Positions 20,771 to 32,903 of a stretch of DNA of 64,000 nt are shown here, one piece after another. Source of the DNA: Torymus aiolomorphi (Eukaryota > Arthropoda > Insecta > Hymenoptera > Torymidae); NCBI GenBank assembly GCA_036365515.1, contig CM070874.1, positions 213,394,942 through 213,458,941 on the forward strand, written 5' to 3'. The stretch's first letter is position 1; every line of letters begins with the position of its first letter. A model generated the notes under the pieces. That model saw only the letters and a program-made list of their open reading frames with translations. It made no database searches and was not told where the DNA came from. The position numbers and the translations under genes are program-made.

Positions 20771-23758
20771 GTGCTCCAAGGCAACTTGAACGGCAGTAGC
20801 CTGGCTCATGCCTTACTGCCCCAGCTTGCCGAGGAGATGAACGCGGACGTTATAATGATAAGCGAGCCGTACAGAGACAGAGACAGCCCGACTTGGTTCG
20901 TTAATACCTCCCGTTCTGCGGCACTGTGGTTCCGGGGGCGGGCCAGGTCGCGTATCACAAGCCAAGGGAGGGGCGAGGACTACGTCTGGGCGCGGGTGTC
21001 TGATGTGACGTATGTCAGCGTGAATCTTACTCCGAACTGTAGCGTCGCGGAGTTCGAACGAAAGGTGGCGGCCCTCGAGGACGCGCTTAGGGGCATCCCC
21101 GGCCCCGTTATCTTCGCGGGGGACGTTAACGCCAGAGCCATTGAGTGGGGCATGACGACGACGAACAAACGTGGACGGCTGCTGTTGGAATTGGCCGCGA
21201 GGCTAGACCTAACAGTAGCAAACGTGGGACAGGCGACGACATACAGGAGACCCGGCTATGGCGCATCCATCCCAGACGTGACCTTTGTGATGACTGGACT
21301 TCTCCGAAATGTCGAGGGGTGGCGGGTGTTCGAGGGCTACACGGCCAGCGACCACCAGTACATCATCTTCGGAGTGACCGACAAAGCACAGAACAGAACA
21401 GGGACCGCCCAAACTCCCGCGGGATGGAACATGAAAAAACTAGACGTTGACAAACTGACGGCACAGCTGGACAGTGAACCGGACCCGACAACGGCGATCC
21501 CTCGCGGCATCGGTGGTAGGGAAAATGCTGAAAAGCTAACAGAGGAAACGTCGGGGCTCTTGAGACGGCTCTGTGACGCCTCTATGCCAAGAAAACGGAC
21601 GAGACGTGACAAAGAACCGGTGTACTGGTGGACCGAAGATATCGCGCGCCTCCGACGCGAATGCCTACGGCTCCGACGGAGGGCCCAGCGCGCCCGCAAC
21701 AAAGCGGACGCGATGGCCCACTCGGAGGAGTACCGGGTAACGCGCAAAGAACTGAGGCGCGCTATCAATGACAGTAAAAAGGAAAGTTGGACCAAACTGA
21801 TTAACGAGGTGGACTCAGACCCTTGGGGAGCGTGTTATAAGATCGTCACCCGCAACCTGAGAGGCAACAATCCACCGGTAGTCAGGGACGAAGAAACGAT
21901 GGACAGAATCATTGACGGACTCTTCCCTACACACTTTGAACAAGGGTGGGGGGGCGACGATACTAGCGGCGACGAGGTGCATGAGTTCACCCGGGGTGAG
22001 CTCAGCTTGGCTGTTGCGCAGCTCCCGGCGGGGAAGGCACCAGGTCCGGACGGTATTCCAGCGGAAATCCTCGGGATTGTTGCAAAACGACGCCCGGGGA
22101 TACTCCTGAACCTATATAATACATGCCTGGCGGAGGGCGTGTTCAGCAAAGATTGGAAGACGGCGCGACTGATCCTCATTGACAAAGGAAAGGGTGGGGA
22201 CCCGGACTCGCCGTCATCCTACAGACCGCTGAGCTTGCTGAATACACTTGGCAAGCTCTTCGAAATGCTCCTGAGGCCGCGAATCCAACAGGCGGTTCGG
22301 GACGCTGGCGGCCTGAACGACAGACAGTACGGGTTCAGACAAGGACGATCGACGATAGGAGCGATCCAAAAAGTGATCGACTCCTTTGACAGAGCACAGA
22401 CTAGACCCGACAAGAACAGGCCAATAGTGCTCATGGCAACACTCGACGTACGAAACGCTTTCAATTCGGTGAGGTGGACGGACATCGTGCGGGCATTCTC
22501 CGACGCTTTCCCGCTGCCCCCATACCTTCTCCGAATCCTCAAGGACTATCTACGAGACCGTTACATTACGTACGGGACGCAGACTGGGGTTAAGAAAAGA
22601 AAAATGACGGCGGGAGTAGCGCAGGGCTCGATCCTTGGCCCCGATATTTGGAACGTAGGTTACGATGAGGTGTTGGATCTTCCGATGCCGCCAGGGGTCT
22701 ATCTGGTCGGCTACGCAGACGATCTGGTCATCGTCATCACGACCAAGGATACACAACTGGCTCAGATGAGGCTGACCCAAGCCATGAGACGGGTGGACGA
22801 ATGGATGCAAAGCCGGGGACTACAGCTGGCCATGCAAAAGACGGAGTTACTATACCTAACTAGGAAACGGATAGACACGACGATACCCATGACGGTGGGG
22901 ACGTCCGTTGTGCATCCTGGACGGTCCGCCTAATACCTGGGGGTGACCCTGGATACGAGGATGACCTTCTGGCCGCACATACGTGGCGTCGCTGAGAGAG
23001 CGGCATTAAAGACCGCCGCCCTCGCCCGCCTCATGGCAATTACGAAGGGACCGAGACCGAGCGTACGACGACTGCTTATGACAGTGACCAACTCGATGCT
23101 CCTTTATGGGGCCGAGATATGGGCGGACGCGACGCGAATAGAGAAGTACCGCAAAAAGATCGCGGCGGTACAAAGACTGGGAGCGCTGCGAATCGCGTGC
23201 GCGTACCGCACCGTCGCAGAGGTGGCGGTACTAGTGATCGCAGGGGTTGTCCCAGTAGACCTTCTCGCTCTCGAGCGGAAGAGGATCTACGAGTACAGCG
23301 AAGAAAGGGGAAGAGCGAGGGCCTCCATAGACGCACGGACGACGACGCTGACATCCTGGCAAACGCGATGGACAGACAGCGACAAAGCCAAGTGGACGAG
23401 ACGCCTCATAACGGACGTGCGACTCTGGCATAAGAGAGGAGCTGGGGAGGTGAATTTTTACCTGACCCAGTTCCTATCCGGACACGGATACTTCCGCCAG
23501 TATCTGCATCGGATGGGGAAGGTAACGACCCCGTCCTGCAGGTACTGCGGACATAATAGAGACGACGCGGAGCACACATTTTTCGTGTGCCCCCGCTGGA
23601 TAGTCGCGAGACACAGACTACAGACGAAGACAGGTGACATCACACCGGAGAACGTCGTGACACTGATGCTGTCAAGCAAACAAAACTGGGACGACATAGC
23701 ACGCTACGTGACTCACGTACTACAAGGCAAAAAGACTGACGGTTGCCTTGAAAACTGA
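20771..23758 (+). pseudogene. ORF2 (endonuclease + reverse transcriptase), one nonsense codon
   Basis: ORF2 nicks the target and copies the RNA in place. It is one frame of 995 codons, broken only by TAA at 22931-22933 just before YLGVTLD, where family members usually have a sense codon. The endonuclease has GNLN near residue 5, GDVNAR near 118 and SDHQ near 193. The RT has SYRPLSLLNTLGK near 483, YGFRQGRST near 520, LDVRNAFNSV near 558, AQGSILGP near 617 and YADDL near 648. The C-terminus has C-x2-C-x8-H-x4-C near 924. The frame extends upstream into the end of ORF1. No ATG precedes the endonuclease N-terminus (the first codon given here is GTG), so initiation probably couples to ORF1. The stop removes the part after the RT. 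Confidence 0.9.
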
Positions 23759-24015
23759 TACAGAAGACGAAAAACAGACAGACGAGACAAGATATATAAG
23801 ATTGCCGTAGGGCATAGAAACGCCGACCGGTCCGAAGTAATGTGTATAACAGTTCCGGACCGGATTCCGGTGAACGCCGCGGGAAAGGTTTTGGGTGTTT
23901 AGGGGGTAGAAATCCCTCACACCGCGGAGCCCGGCGCTTCGTGATGGTCTTAGTGGGCCCCCCTCCATGCTGTAAGCAAGGACGGGGGCCTCGGAAGTTT
24001 CACCTAGTACCTCGG
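23759..24015 (+). other. 3' UTR of the R1-clade element
   Basis: This is GC-rich non-coding DNA between the ORF2 stop and the poly-A tract. Pairs such as GACCGG/CCGGTC and TCCGGACCGGA around 23826-23870 could form a short stem, but this was not tested. Confidence 0.7.
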
Positions 24016-24048
<33 letters not shown>

Positions 24049-24050
<2 letters not shown>

Positions 24051-24770
24051 ACAATAATTAGTACTATTTGGCTTTAACGTATTGTTCCATCTTGTGTAAA
24101 TTGTAAAAATATTATGTTTGATCGGCAATTTTCATAGATTTATTGGCCTCATTGATTAATTCTTGCAATCAAATTTTTTAATAAAAATTAGATTCTTAGA
24201 AGATAGGGCTTCATTGAAGAACCATGAAATATTTCATAATTTAATATATAATGAAATAATTTTTTCAACAGTTTTAATAAGCTATTAGATTACAATTTAA
24301 AAAATCGAATAAATAATACATTTTTATTAATTATATTTTTGATGTATTATGAGAACCTGAGCTAAATTAAAAGAAGAAATTTTTTTTGTCATCTAAGAAC
24401 TTGTAAAAATGATAGTTTTACAATAATTAGTATTTTTTGGCTTTTACTTATTCTTCTATCTTGTATAAATTGTTAAAATATTATATTTGATCGCTAATTT
24501 TCATAGATTCATTGGCCTCATTGATTAATTGTTGCAATAACATTTTAAAAAAAAAATTAGTTTATTACAAGATAAAGCTTCATTAAAAAACAATAAAATA
24601 TTTCATAATCTTATTTGATGTTTTTATATACTATATTTTTGATGCATGGTGGGCAACTGAGATAATTTGAAAAAAGATTTTTCTTTTGTCTCAAACTTGT
24701 AATAATGATAGTATTACAATAATTAGTACTTTTTGGCTTTAACTTATTCTTCACAAACAGCAACCTAGTG
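24049..24770. repeat. AT-rich tandem repeat, ~300-370 bp units
   Basis: TTACAATAATTAGTA followed by TTTGGCTTT recurs at 24049, ~24419 and ~24716, with GGCCTCATTGATTAATT, CTTCATTGAAGAAC-like and CTTGTAA-AATGATAGT words in between. The first 14 bases are the right target site duplication. The array continues the segment at 18480-18635. Confidence 0.75.
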
Positions 24771-25012
24771 AAAAAATATCAAACTAAAAGAAAGTAGGGT
24801 ACACCTATAGCGTATAGTTTTTTGAAATAAACGGTATGTCGGAATCGTTGTGTACTGGGGCATAACGTAATTCGTTCATGAAAATAACCGATAAATGAAA
24901 GGTCGTTCTTCTCGATTAGTACTGCTCGCAATAATGCTTCTAATCAACTAATGTAATAATACATATTACACTTAATCGATGTTGTTTTTTTTAGTTTAAT
25001 AATGCTTTTGTC
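24771..25012. other. Intergenic DNA, nothing recognised
   Basis: This is AT-rich sequence between the tandem repeat and the SINE. I see no open frame, hairpin or repeat match. Confidence 0.5.
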
Positions 25013-25605
25013 AGAGCGGCGTTGGCTCAGTGGTTAGCATGCTAGTGGTTAGCATGCTAGAACAACGCCATTCCAGGGGTCGTGGGTTCGATTGCCGGTG
25101 AAATCACTCGGATTCTTTCGAGATGTCTTTCAGCGAGAAAAGTACCAAGACTCCGGCTGCTTTAAGGTTGGTTTTCACCTTCAGTGGAATCCCGGGTTTT
25201 CCCTTGCCTTCCAGGCGCAAACCTGGGCGAATGCGAAGCAGTGTAGGGAAAATAGGCAGGTCGATAAGGTAGGTCCGATCCGATGCACTAGGCAGGAACC
25301 GCCGGCCTTACTGGCGGGGAGCTTGTCTTGAAATATGGACCTTCTCCGGAGAGGCCTACCCTGGAAAACAGACCCGATGCCCCCCTCGGAGGGCAGAGAG
25401 TGTTGGCTTAACCATCACGGTGCGAGACTGAAATATTTCCTCACCGGAAATGTCTTCCAGGAGGGTTAATAATAGGCAGGATAAATAAAAAAGTGAAAAA
25501 TAGTGAGGTCATAGGATTGGGCACTACTTCCACACCAAGGTATTGGAAGGCCCCTACCAGCTGGGCCACGATAGACTGCGGCGATAATGGGATAAAAAAA
25601 ATATA
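25013..25605 (+). mobile_element. tRNA-derived SINE
   Basis: The head carries an RNA polymerase III A box (TGGCTCAGTGGTTAGC near 25025) and a B box (GGTTCGATTGC near 25085). A GC-rich body without long frames follows, with an A-rich end near 25594. A 15-bp block AGTGGTTAGCATGCT is directly duplicated inside the head, which widens the A-B box spacing. No target duplication was identified. The 79-codon frame inside is not a gene. Confidence 0.75.
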
Positions 25606-25619
25606 TATATATCAAACGC

Positions 25620-25790
25620 AACCTTCGAGGATTTTTTTCAGCACTATATCGATACTTTGAGGATTTTTGAGAACTTTGAGGAGCATCCTCAAAGTTCCAC
25701 GATACGATTCAAAGACTTTGAGGATGCTCCTGAAAACTCATTCGTAACTTTTGAGGAGCTCCTCAAAATTCATTCCTAAATTTTGATGAC
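25620..25790. repeat. Cluster of CTTTGAGGA / TCCTCAAAG words
   Basis: About seven copies of a CTTTGAGGA-like word occur in both orientations over ~165 bp (for example AACTTTGAGGAGC, ATCCTCAAAGTTCC, CTTTTGAGGAGCTCCTCAAA). The word resembles that of module B at 33.5-36.4 kb (AAGTTTGAGG). Confidence 0.65.
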
Positions 25791-26333
25791 GTAATAAAAT
25801 TGCTTATTAAAATTATAAATAATGGTTTTTATCTAATATTCAAGATTGTTTCGGAACATAACGAAAAAAACTAAAATTTCACAAGAATTTTGGCAAACAA
25901 AAATCTTAATTGACCTCATGTAATTGGACATTTAAGGATTTAATTTTATCCTTAATAAACGTAAAAAAACTATAGGATCATATTATACAAAAAATTATAT
26001 TCCATTAACATTTATATTAGTGATAATGGTAGAAAATCGTTTATTTTTTATCATCTGTATGGTGATTGCCTAATGTTTCAATAGAGTATTAGACAGCACC
26101 AACAAAAATAAATTTTACCATACCCTGGACGAAAGTGACACTTTCGCTTCCGGCTCAGAAACGCCATCGGCTCGGGTGGCAATTTACACGAGATATGGAC
26201 TGTCAACGTTTTTTCCTCCCTAGCTTTCTCATGCATATTTCTCATTGCATTGGAACAGATTTCAGATTCCACATTCTCTCTTGTGATTACACCCTATTCC
26301 TCGCATTTATTTATATACAAGTGTGTTGGAATC
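25791..26333. other. AT-rich DNA with second copy of the 17-kb dispersed repeat (~26115-26225)
   Basis: Words shared with 17075-17275: CCCTGG, CGAAAGT, ACTTTCGCTTC, GGCAATTTACAC, TTTCCTCCCTAG. No gene is supported. Confidence 0.5.
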
Positions 26334-26519
26334 TTAGAGCCTTCGCACAGCTCTGAGGAACAGATATAAAGAACAAGAATAACATGGGTTAGTATATCTA
26401 TATATACAAGGAACAGCGAGATACACGAGGAACAAGAGTCTGTTCCTCGTATATATAGATATACTAACCCATGTTATTCTTGTTCTTTTTATCTGTTCCT
26501 CAGAGCTGTGCGAAGGCCC
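26334..26519. mobile_element. Near-perfect foldback of the GAGGAACA family, copy 2
   Basis: The arms start GCCTTCGCACAGCTCTGAGG and end CCTCAGAGCTGTGCGAAGGC, and pair over ~85 bp, including GAATAACATGGGTTAGTATA. The centre holds GAGGAACAAGAGTCTGTTCCTC. It is non-coding. Confidence 0.85.
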
Positions 26520-26859
26520 TTGGACCCGTTACACGTAAAAAAATACAAGTGACAGATACAGAAATAACATGGGTTAGTATATTTATATATATATGAGGAA
26601 CAGCCCTTATTCCCATAGAGGTATAAGTATAATTTTCACTTACGGGCAGCCCTATGTTCCTCGGCTCTATCTATAATATCTCTATGCTTATTCCTCGCTA
26701 TTCCTCGTATATATAGATATACTAAGCCATGTTAATTTCTTAGGCCTCTGGCACGTAAAATGGAATAGAAGGTATAGCGAGGAATACGGAGGAACAAGTA
26801 ACTGTCTGTGTGTCGGTATTCTTTACGGTCTTTGTCTTATTTTTAGTAATTGAACATAA
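26520..26859. mobile_element. Adjoining diverged GAGGAACA-family copies
   Basis: The sequence repeats AACATGGGTTAGTATAT and its inverse-like partner ATATACTAAGCCATGTTA, with ATGTTCCTCGG and TTCCTCG words between. From about 26751, GGCCTCTGGCACGTAAAATGG begins a further copy, matching the end of the element at 9121-9317, and is cut off near 26850. Confidence 0.6.
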
Positions 26860-28015
26860 TTAATGAAAAAGGCCTTTCTCCAGTCACTCAACACAACTCA
26901 TCGATTTAGTGTAACTAGTTTTATTCTAATAATTTATTAACAGAACTAATGCGTAAGGTAGTACTCGAGAATAGCAAGCTTGCATTCATCGATTAATTTT
27001 ATGAAATAATTACGTCATTCCCCTGCCACATTCCATCGTCTACTGAACTGGATCGATGAGATTCATATTACAGTAATAAAATAATCAGTTTATTACTAAA
27101 AAACCACCACCAAAAAATTTGACGTCGTTAATTTACGTATAATTGAAAGAAATCGTCCATAAGTGGCTTTAATGCACCAGTTCTAGTACCTTCCTCCTTT
27201 TGTATCTTTGTCCTGAAAAAATCGCTAAGAAAGGCATTTCTTCCGTCATCCAATTTAATTTACTGATTTCCTGTAACTAGTTTTATTGTGATAATTTATT
27301 ACAGACACTGTTCGGTACAGTAATTATCAAGAATCGCAAACATTCGTTTATCCGTAAATTTTATGAAATAATTTTGCAATGCCCCTGTCACTTCACATTG
27401 TCCATTAAACTAAATCGATGAGATAGACACAGGCTATAATATTGCACCATAATAATCGATTTAGTACTAGCAAATAGAGCTTGAAAGATGTAACAAAGTG
27501 TTATACGAAAGTTTGCGATGAAAACGGTATTTCTGATGAAAACGGTATTCCGTTTTCATCTGAGCGTAGCCTTGTATTTGTGGAAAAATTCTTACATTTA
27601 TAGCGATACATACAATTTTTTTTTATACAGGCTTCATACAGTATTCCGTTTTCATCAGAGCGTAGCGTTTCACTTGTGAAATAATTCTTCTATTTATCAG
27701 GATACACACAATTTTTTTACACAGGCTTCATACAGTATTCCGTTTTTATCAGAGCATACCGTTTTACTTGTGAAATAATTCTTATATTGATCACAATAAA
27801 TATAATCTTTTTACGCTGCAGTAAAAGAGTCAAGAAGTTGAAAAATTTCCCTGACGTTGTGAAATATGTAAGTTCTAAGACATTCCGCCTATTATTCGAA
27901 TTATTTGTAACAGGGTTCATACAGTATTCCATTTTCATCAGAGTGAAGCCATATACTTTTGAAAAAATTCTTATATTTATCACGATACATACTATTTTTT
28001 TACGCTGCCACAAGA

Positions 28016-28046
<31 letters not shown>

Positions 28047-30985
28047 TCGAGAAGTTAGAAAATTTCCCCACTTAGTTAAATATCTGTTCGTTTTCCGCCA
28101 CTCCGTCATTCATTCGAATTATTTCTAAAGGCTTCAAAGACTTTTCAATTTTTATCAGAGTGTAGCCTTTTACGTGTGAAAAATTCTTGTATTTATCGCG
28201 ATAAATACAATTTTTTTATGACACAGGCTTAATACAGTATTCCGTTTACATCAGAGCGTAGCGTTTTACTTGTGAAATAATTCTTATATTAATCACGATA
28301 CATACAATTTTTATGATACAGGCTTCATGCAGTATTCCGTTTTCATCAGAGCTTAGCGTTTTACTTGTGAAATAATTCTGATATTTATCACGATACATAC
28401 AATATTTTTACGTAGGCTTCATACAGTATTCCGTTTTTATCAGAGCAAAGCATCTTACTTGTGAAAAAATTCTTAGATTTATAGCGATACATACAATTTT
28501 TTTTATACAGGCTTCATACAGTATTCCGTTTTCATCAGAGCGTAGCGTTTCACTTGTGAAATAATTCTTCTATTTATCAGGATACACACAATTTTTTTAC
28601 ACAGGCTTCATACAGTATTCCGTTTTTATCAGTGCATAGCGTTTGACTTGTGAATTGATTCTTATATTGATCACGATGCATACAATCTTTTTACGCTGCA
28701 GACACAGGCGATAATACTGCACCATAATAATCGATTTAGCACTAGCAAATAGTGCTTGAAAAATGTAACAAAGTGTTATACTCCAAACATCGAAAGAAAC
28801 CGCCAATCGGCGACTTTGCCAATAAATTTCGGGTGTTTATCCTACTTTGAGTAGTTGACGATACTAAATCAGTGAAAAAGGTCTTTCTCCAGTCGCTCAA
28901 TACAACTCATCGATTTAGTCCAACTAGGTATATTGTAATAATTTGTTAAAAGCACTATTTCGTACAGTAATATTCGGGAATAGCAAACTTGGATTCATCG
29001 ATTAATTTTATGAAATAATTCCGTCATTCTCCTGCCACATCCCATCGTCTACCTAACTAAACCGATGTGCTTTATAGATATTACTGTAATAAAATAATCA
29101 GTTTATTACTAAAAAATTGCCACCAAAAAATTTGACGTCGTTAATTCATGTAAATTGAAAGAAATCGTCCATAAGTGGCTTCAATCCTCAGGTTCTAGTA
29201 CTTTCCTCGTTTTGTACGTTTGTCCCGAAAAAATTGCTAAGATAGGCATTTCTTCAATCTCCTAATGTAATTTACTGATTTTCTGTAACTAGTTTTATTG
29301 TGATAATTTATTACAGCCACTGTTTGTTGGGTACAGTAATTATCAAGAATCGCAAACTTTCGTTTATTGGTTAATTTTATGAGATAAGTTTGCAATGCCC
29401 CTGTCACTTCAAATTGTCTATTAAACTAAATCGTTGAGATAGACACAAGCGATAATACTGCACCATAATAACCGATTTAGTACTAGCAAATAGAGCTTAA
29501 AAAATGTAACAAAGTATTATACTCCAAAAATCGAAAGAAACCGCCAATTGGCAACTTTGCTACTAAATTTCGGGTGTTTATCTTACTTTGAGTGATTGAA
29601 AATACTAAATCAATGAAAAAGGTCTTTCTCCAGGTACTCAATACAACTCATCGATTTAGTGTAACTTGCTATATTGTAATAATTTGTTAAAAGCACTATT
29701 TGGTACGGTCCTAATGGAGAATAGCAATCTTGCATTCATCGATTAACGTAATGAAATAATTACGTCATTCCCCTGCCACATCCCATCGTCTACTGAACTA
29801 AACCGATGAGATTCATAGATGTTACTGTAATAAAATAATCAGTTTATTACTACAAAACCGCCGCAAAAAAATTTGACGTCGTTAATTTACGTGTAATTGA
29901 AAGAAATCGTCCATAAGTGGCTTTAATGCTCCAGTTCCAGTACCTTCCTCCTTTTGTATCTTTGTCCTGAAAAAATCGCTACAAAAGGCATTTCTGCAAT
30001 CACCCAATGTAATTTACTGATTTCCTGTAACTAGTTTTGTTGTGATAATGTATTAGAGCCACTGTTGTGTACAGTAATTATCAAGAATAGCAAACTTTCG
30101 TATATCGGTTAATTTTATGAAATAATTTTGTCAATGCCCCTGTCACATCACATTGTCTATTCAACTAAATCGATGAGATAGACACAGGCGATAATACTGC
30201 ACCATAATAATCGATTTAGTACTAGCAAATAGAGTTTGAAAGATGTAACAAAGTGTTATACTCCAAAAATCGAAAGAAACCGCCAATTGGCGACTTTGCC
30301 AATAAATTTCGGGTGTTTATCTTACTTTGTGTAGTTGACAATACTAAATCAATGAAAAAGGTCTTTCTCCAGGCGCTCAATACCACTCATCGATTTAGTG
30401 TAATTTAGTGTAAAGCACTGTTTGGTACGGTCCTAATGGAGAATAGCAATCTTGCATTCATCGATTAACGTAATGAAATAATTACGTCATTCCCCTGCCA
30501 CATCCCATCATCTACTGAATTAAACCGATGAGATAGATTTATAGTTCTGTAATAAAATAATCAATTTACTACTTAAAAAACCGCTGCCAAAATATTTAAC
30601 GTCGATAATTCTTGTAAAATTGAAAGAAATCGTCCATACGTGGCTTCTATGCTACATTTGTGTTTTTTTTTCTCGTTTTGTATCTTTATCTCGATAAAAT
30701 CGCTAACAATGGATTTTCTTCAATCATCCAACATAATATACTGAGCTAGTGTATCTAGTTTTGTTGTAATAACTTATTACAGACACTAATACCTACAGTA
30801 ATTATCAAGAATAGCAAACTTGCATTCATCGATTAATTTTATGAAATAATTACGTCATTCCCCTGCCACATCCCATCGTCTACCTAACTAAACCGATGTA
30901 ATTCGTAGATGTTACTGTAATAAAATAATCAGTTTATTACTATAAAACCGCCACCAAAAAATTTGACTTCGTTAATTTGATTTCG
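26860..30985. repeat. Dimeric satellite, ~740-bp unit of two diverged ~370-bp halves
   Basis: The landmark GTCTTTCTCCAG starts near 26871, 28880, 29631 and 30360. The spacing is 729-751 bp except for the first, which contains the inserted ~95-bp array. Within a unit, the two halves both contain a TTTTATGAAATAATT word followed by a CATTCCCCTGCCACA-like or AATGCCCCTGTCAC-like word, so the unit is itself a duplicated monomer. It ends abruptly at the transposase relic. No gene is seen. Confidence 0.85.
27600..28690. repeat. ~95-bp tandem array inside the dimeric satellite
   Basis: GGCTTCATACAGTATTCCG-type words recur near 27631, 27725, 27914, 28131, 28227, 28322, 28416, 28511 and 28606, mostly 94-96 bp apart. 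27595-27750 is repeated almost exactly 880 bp further on at 28475-28630. A GA microsatellite lies at about 28013-28043. The ~80 bp just before the array (27420-27507) recurs just after it (28697-28780). Confidence 0.85.
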
Positions 30986-31001
30986 TTGTGTTTGATTTTT
31001 T

Positions 31002-32903
31002 TTAAGAATCATTCGCTTTTTGTACTTTTTTCCTTTTTGAATTAGCAAGTAACTTAGTCCTGTGCCTTTCTTCTAAATTTAACACTTCATTTGGTGGTGC
31101 AACATTTTCGTTCTCACAAATTGTAGATATTAAGGCTAAAGTATTGTGTTGAATAGCAGTTGCGTAGCATCGGCCTTGATAAGAACCTCTTTGACTGTGG
31201 TTAATACGTTTACCGTCTATTTCTTTACATATGATACCATTGAATGATTCTGATTCGTTGCTAGTTGCGTGGTACATCAAACTATCTGTAAAGGTACTTA
31301 AATAGTTCATAACTTCTCGAACTGGATGAAAAAGACCAGCTTTCTCTAAAGAAGGAACGAAATTAATTTCAGATTCGTCTGATTTTTTTTTGCAAAAATA
31401 TGAGCATTTAGTATGATCTCCGAACACATGATAAGAAACATTTAAAATATCATCAATCAAATAATTTGTTTGGATATTTAAATCGTTATTTTTCTCTACA
31501 CATTGTTGTATATACTTAATTTGTTCTTCAATGGCGTCTCGAAATGGAAGGCCACTTTTCTCAACAAGATTTTTCTCTTCACTTATTCTTTTACCTTTTG
31601 TATTCTTACCAATATCTCGAAGTTTTTTGGACATATTACGGTATAGATGATTAATGCATTCTTTTTTTCTACGACTATGTTGAACTCTTTATATGGATCC
31701 ATTTATGCAATAAATGTTGCATAAATAAGTTTATTTTTTTCTACGTTTCTTTTAGAGTTCTACTATAATATCCTTTTCCATACTCGTGGAAGAACTGCTT
31801 CTTTCGAAGTTACGAAAGCACCTATGATATTTTGGCACTGCGTTGATTCTCCAATAATATTCGCAGAAGGAACATATTTTATTTTTGACGCCTAAATCTA
31901 TAATCAATCCTGTCTTTGGATCTATTATCATAGCCGTGCCAGATAATGAGTCATATCTGCCCCCTCTAAAACTCCGTTTCCCCCAACTGTCGTCACCTTC
32001 TGTAGCAATAATTCTAATTTTGTCTCCTTTATATTCTATAAAATTTCCTTCTCTAATGGCTTGCTCTCTGGAGATTCTCGCAGCTCTTTGCATTTCATTA
32101 TGTGCTGCATTTTCAATAGCTTCGATTACTTTGTAATCATACTATTGATACGTTTTTTGTGATATACAGGTCATCGACATCGTAGCGAAAATTTGATTCA
32201 AGACGTCAAAACCTGTACCACTTCCATACGTTGCTAATACTGCAGCTTCATTGATACCCATAATTTCAGTTTCATTGCGGTCCGTGAAAATACTGTCTTG
32301 AAAATTACATTATTGTCTACATTTTAAAAAAATTTGTTTTCTGAATCCCCACTGACGTTCGTTATATACTATTAAATCGCCGAACATACATCGCCGAAAT
32401 GGGTTGTGGTCGTCGAATTTTTCGCTTATTTGCGAAAATAAATAGGTGTAATCAATTATGCTACGAGATGTATTTGTCTTCTGCTTTATTACGTTTTCAT
32501 TATTTTCTTTACTTTGATTAGATTCACAGATACCTTCATATTTTTCATTGGCAGAAATGTGTTCGCTAACAGAACTCTCATCTTGTACATAAGCTGTTAG
32601 ACGATTGTAAAGGGCCGCATCACAATTGTCGTAAATAGGATGCTCATCATCTTCATTGGCCGTTTGGTTATCGCAAACTTTTGTATCACAGTTTGAATTA
32701 TTATTAATATCACAGACTTCTTGTAATTCAATAATTTCATAAACTACTTCATTAGAATCTTCAATTCTGTTTGAGGTTAATACATCTGTCGTTGACGTAT
32801 TTTCAATGATGTTACTGTGCACAGTCTGCACAAGTGACAGATCATCACTATATTTACATTTGCTTTGGTTCTGTTTTTGTTTTGTAACGGCCCTATGCAA
32901 CAA
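31002..32903 (-). pseudogene. Mutator-like transposase relic
   Basis: Three long open segments on one minus-strand frame (32903-32310, 32093-31752, 31634-31002) are linked by sequence that translates in register with nonsense codons after QIFLKCRQ and after SQKTYQ. Recognisable family features are CMFGDLIVYNERQWGFR, a GSGTGFDVLNQIFATM-like region, GDDSWGKRSF, SMEKDIIVE and SNESESFNGIICKEIDGKR followed by RGSYQGRC. These are shared by arthropod proteins annotated as Mutator-like transposase. Between SMEKDIIVE (31752) and the ECINH segment (~31660), the stretch that should hold the GDGDS-type acidic motif is missing or scrambled, and a short out-of-frame piece suggests two compensating indels. 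No TIRs were found, and the right-hand satellite abuts it directly. It cannot make an active enzyme. Confidence 0.8.

Larger units (their letters stand above)
18636..24048 (+). mobile_element. Full-length R1-clade non-LTR retrotransposon, 5.4 kb
   Basis: The element begins GGCTGTCATAGTC and ends in a 33-A tail at 24016-24048. Its 5' UTR (18636-19381) and both reading frames are GC-rich, in contrast to the AT-rich host DNA. ORF1 carries three Cys/His zinc knuckles. ORF2 carries an APE-type endonuclease, a reverse transcriptase and a C-terminal CCHC motif, the order used by R1-clade elements. Only one frameshift (ORF1) and one nonsense codon (ORF2) were found, and the target duplication is perfect, so insertion is recent. 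It lies in an AT-rich tandem repeat, and I see no rDNA or telomere target. Confidence 0.92.

Noticed and set aside
20580..23433. Alternative-frame ORFs within the retrotransposon
   Set aside because: Shadows of ORF1 and ORF2 in GC-rich sequence; they lack family motifs.
27717..28128. Opposing ~110-130 codon frames
   Set aside because: Both come from the ~95-bp tandem array and the GA microsatellite.
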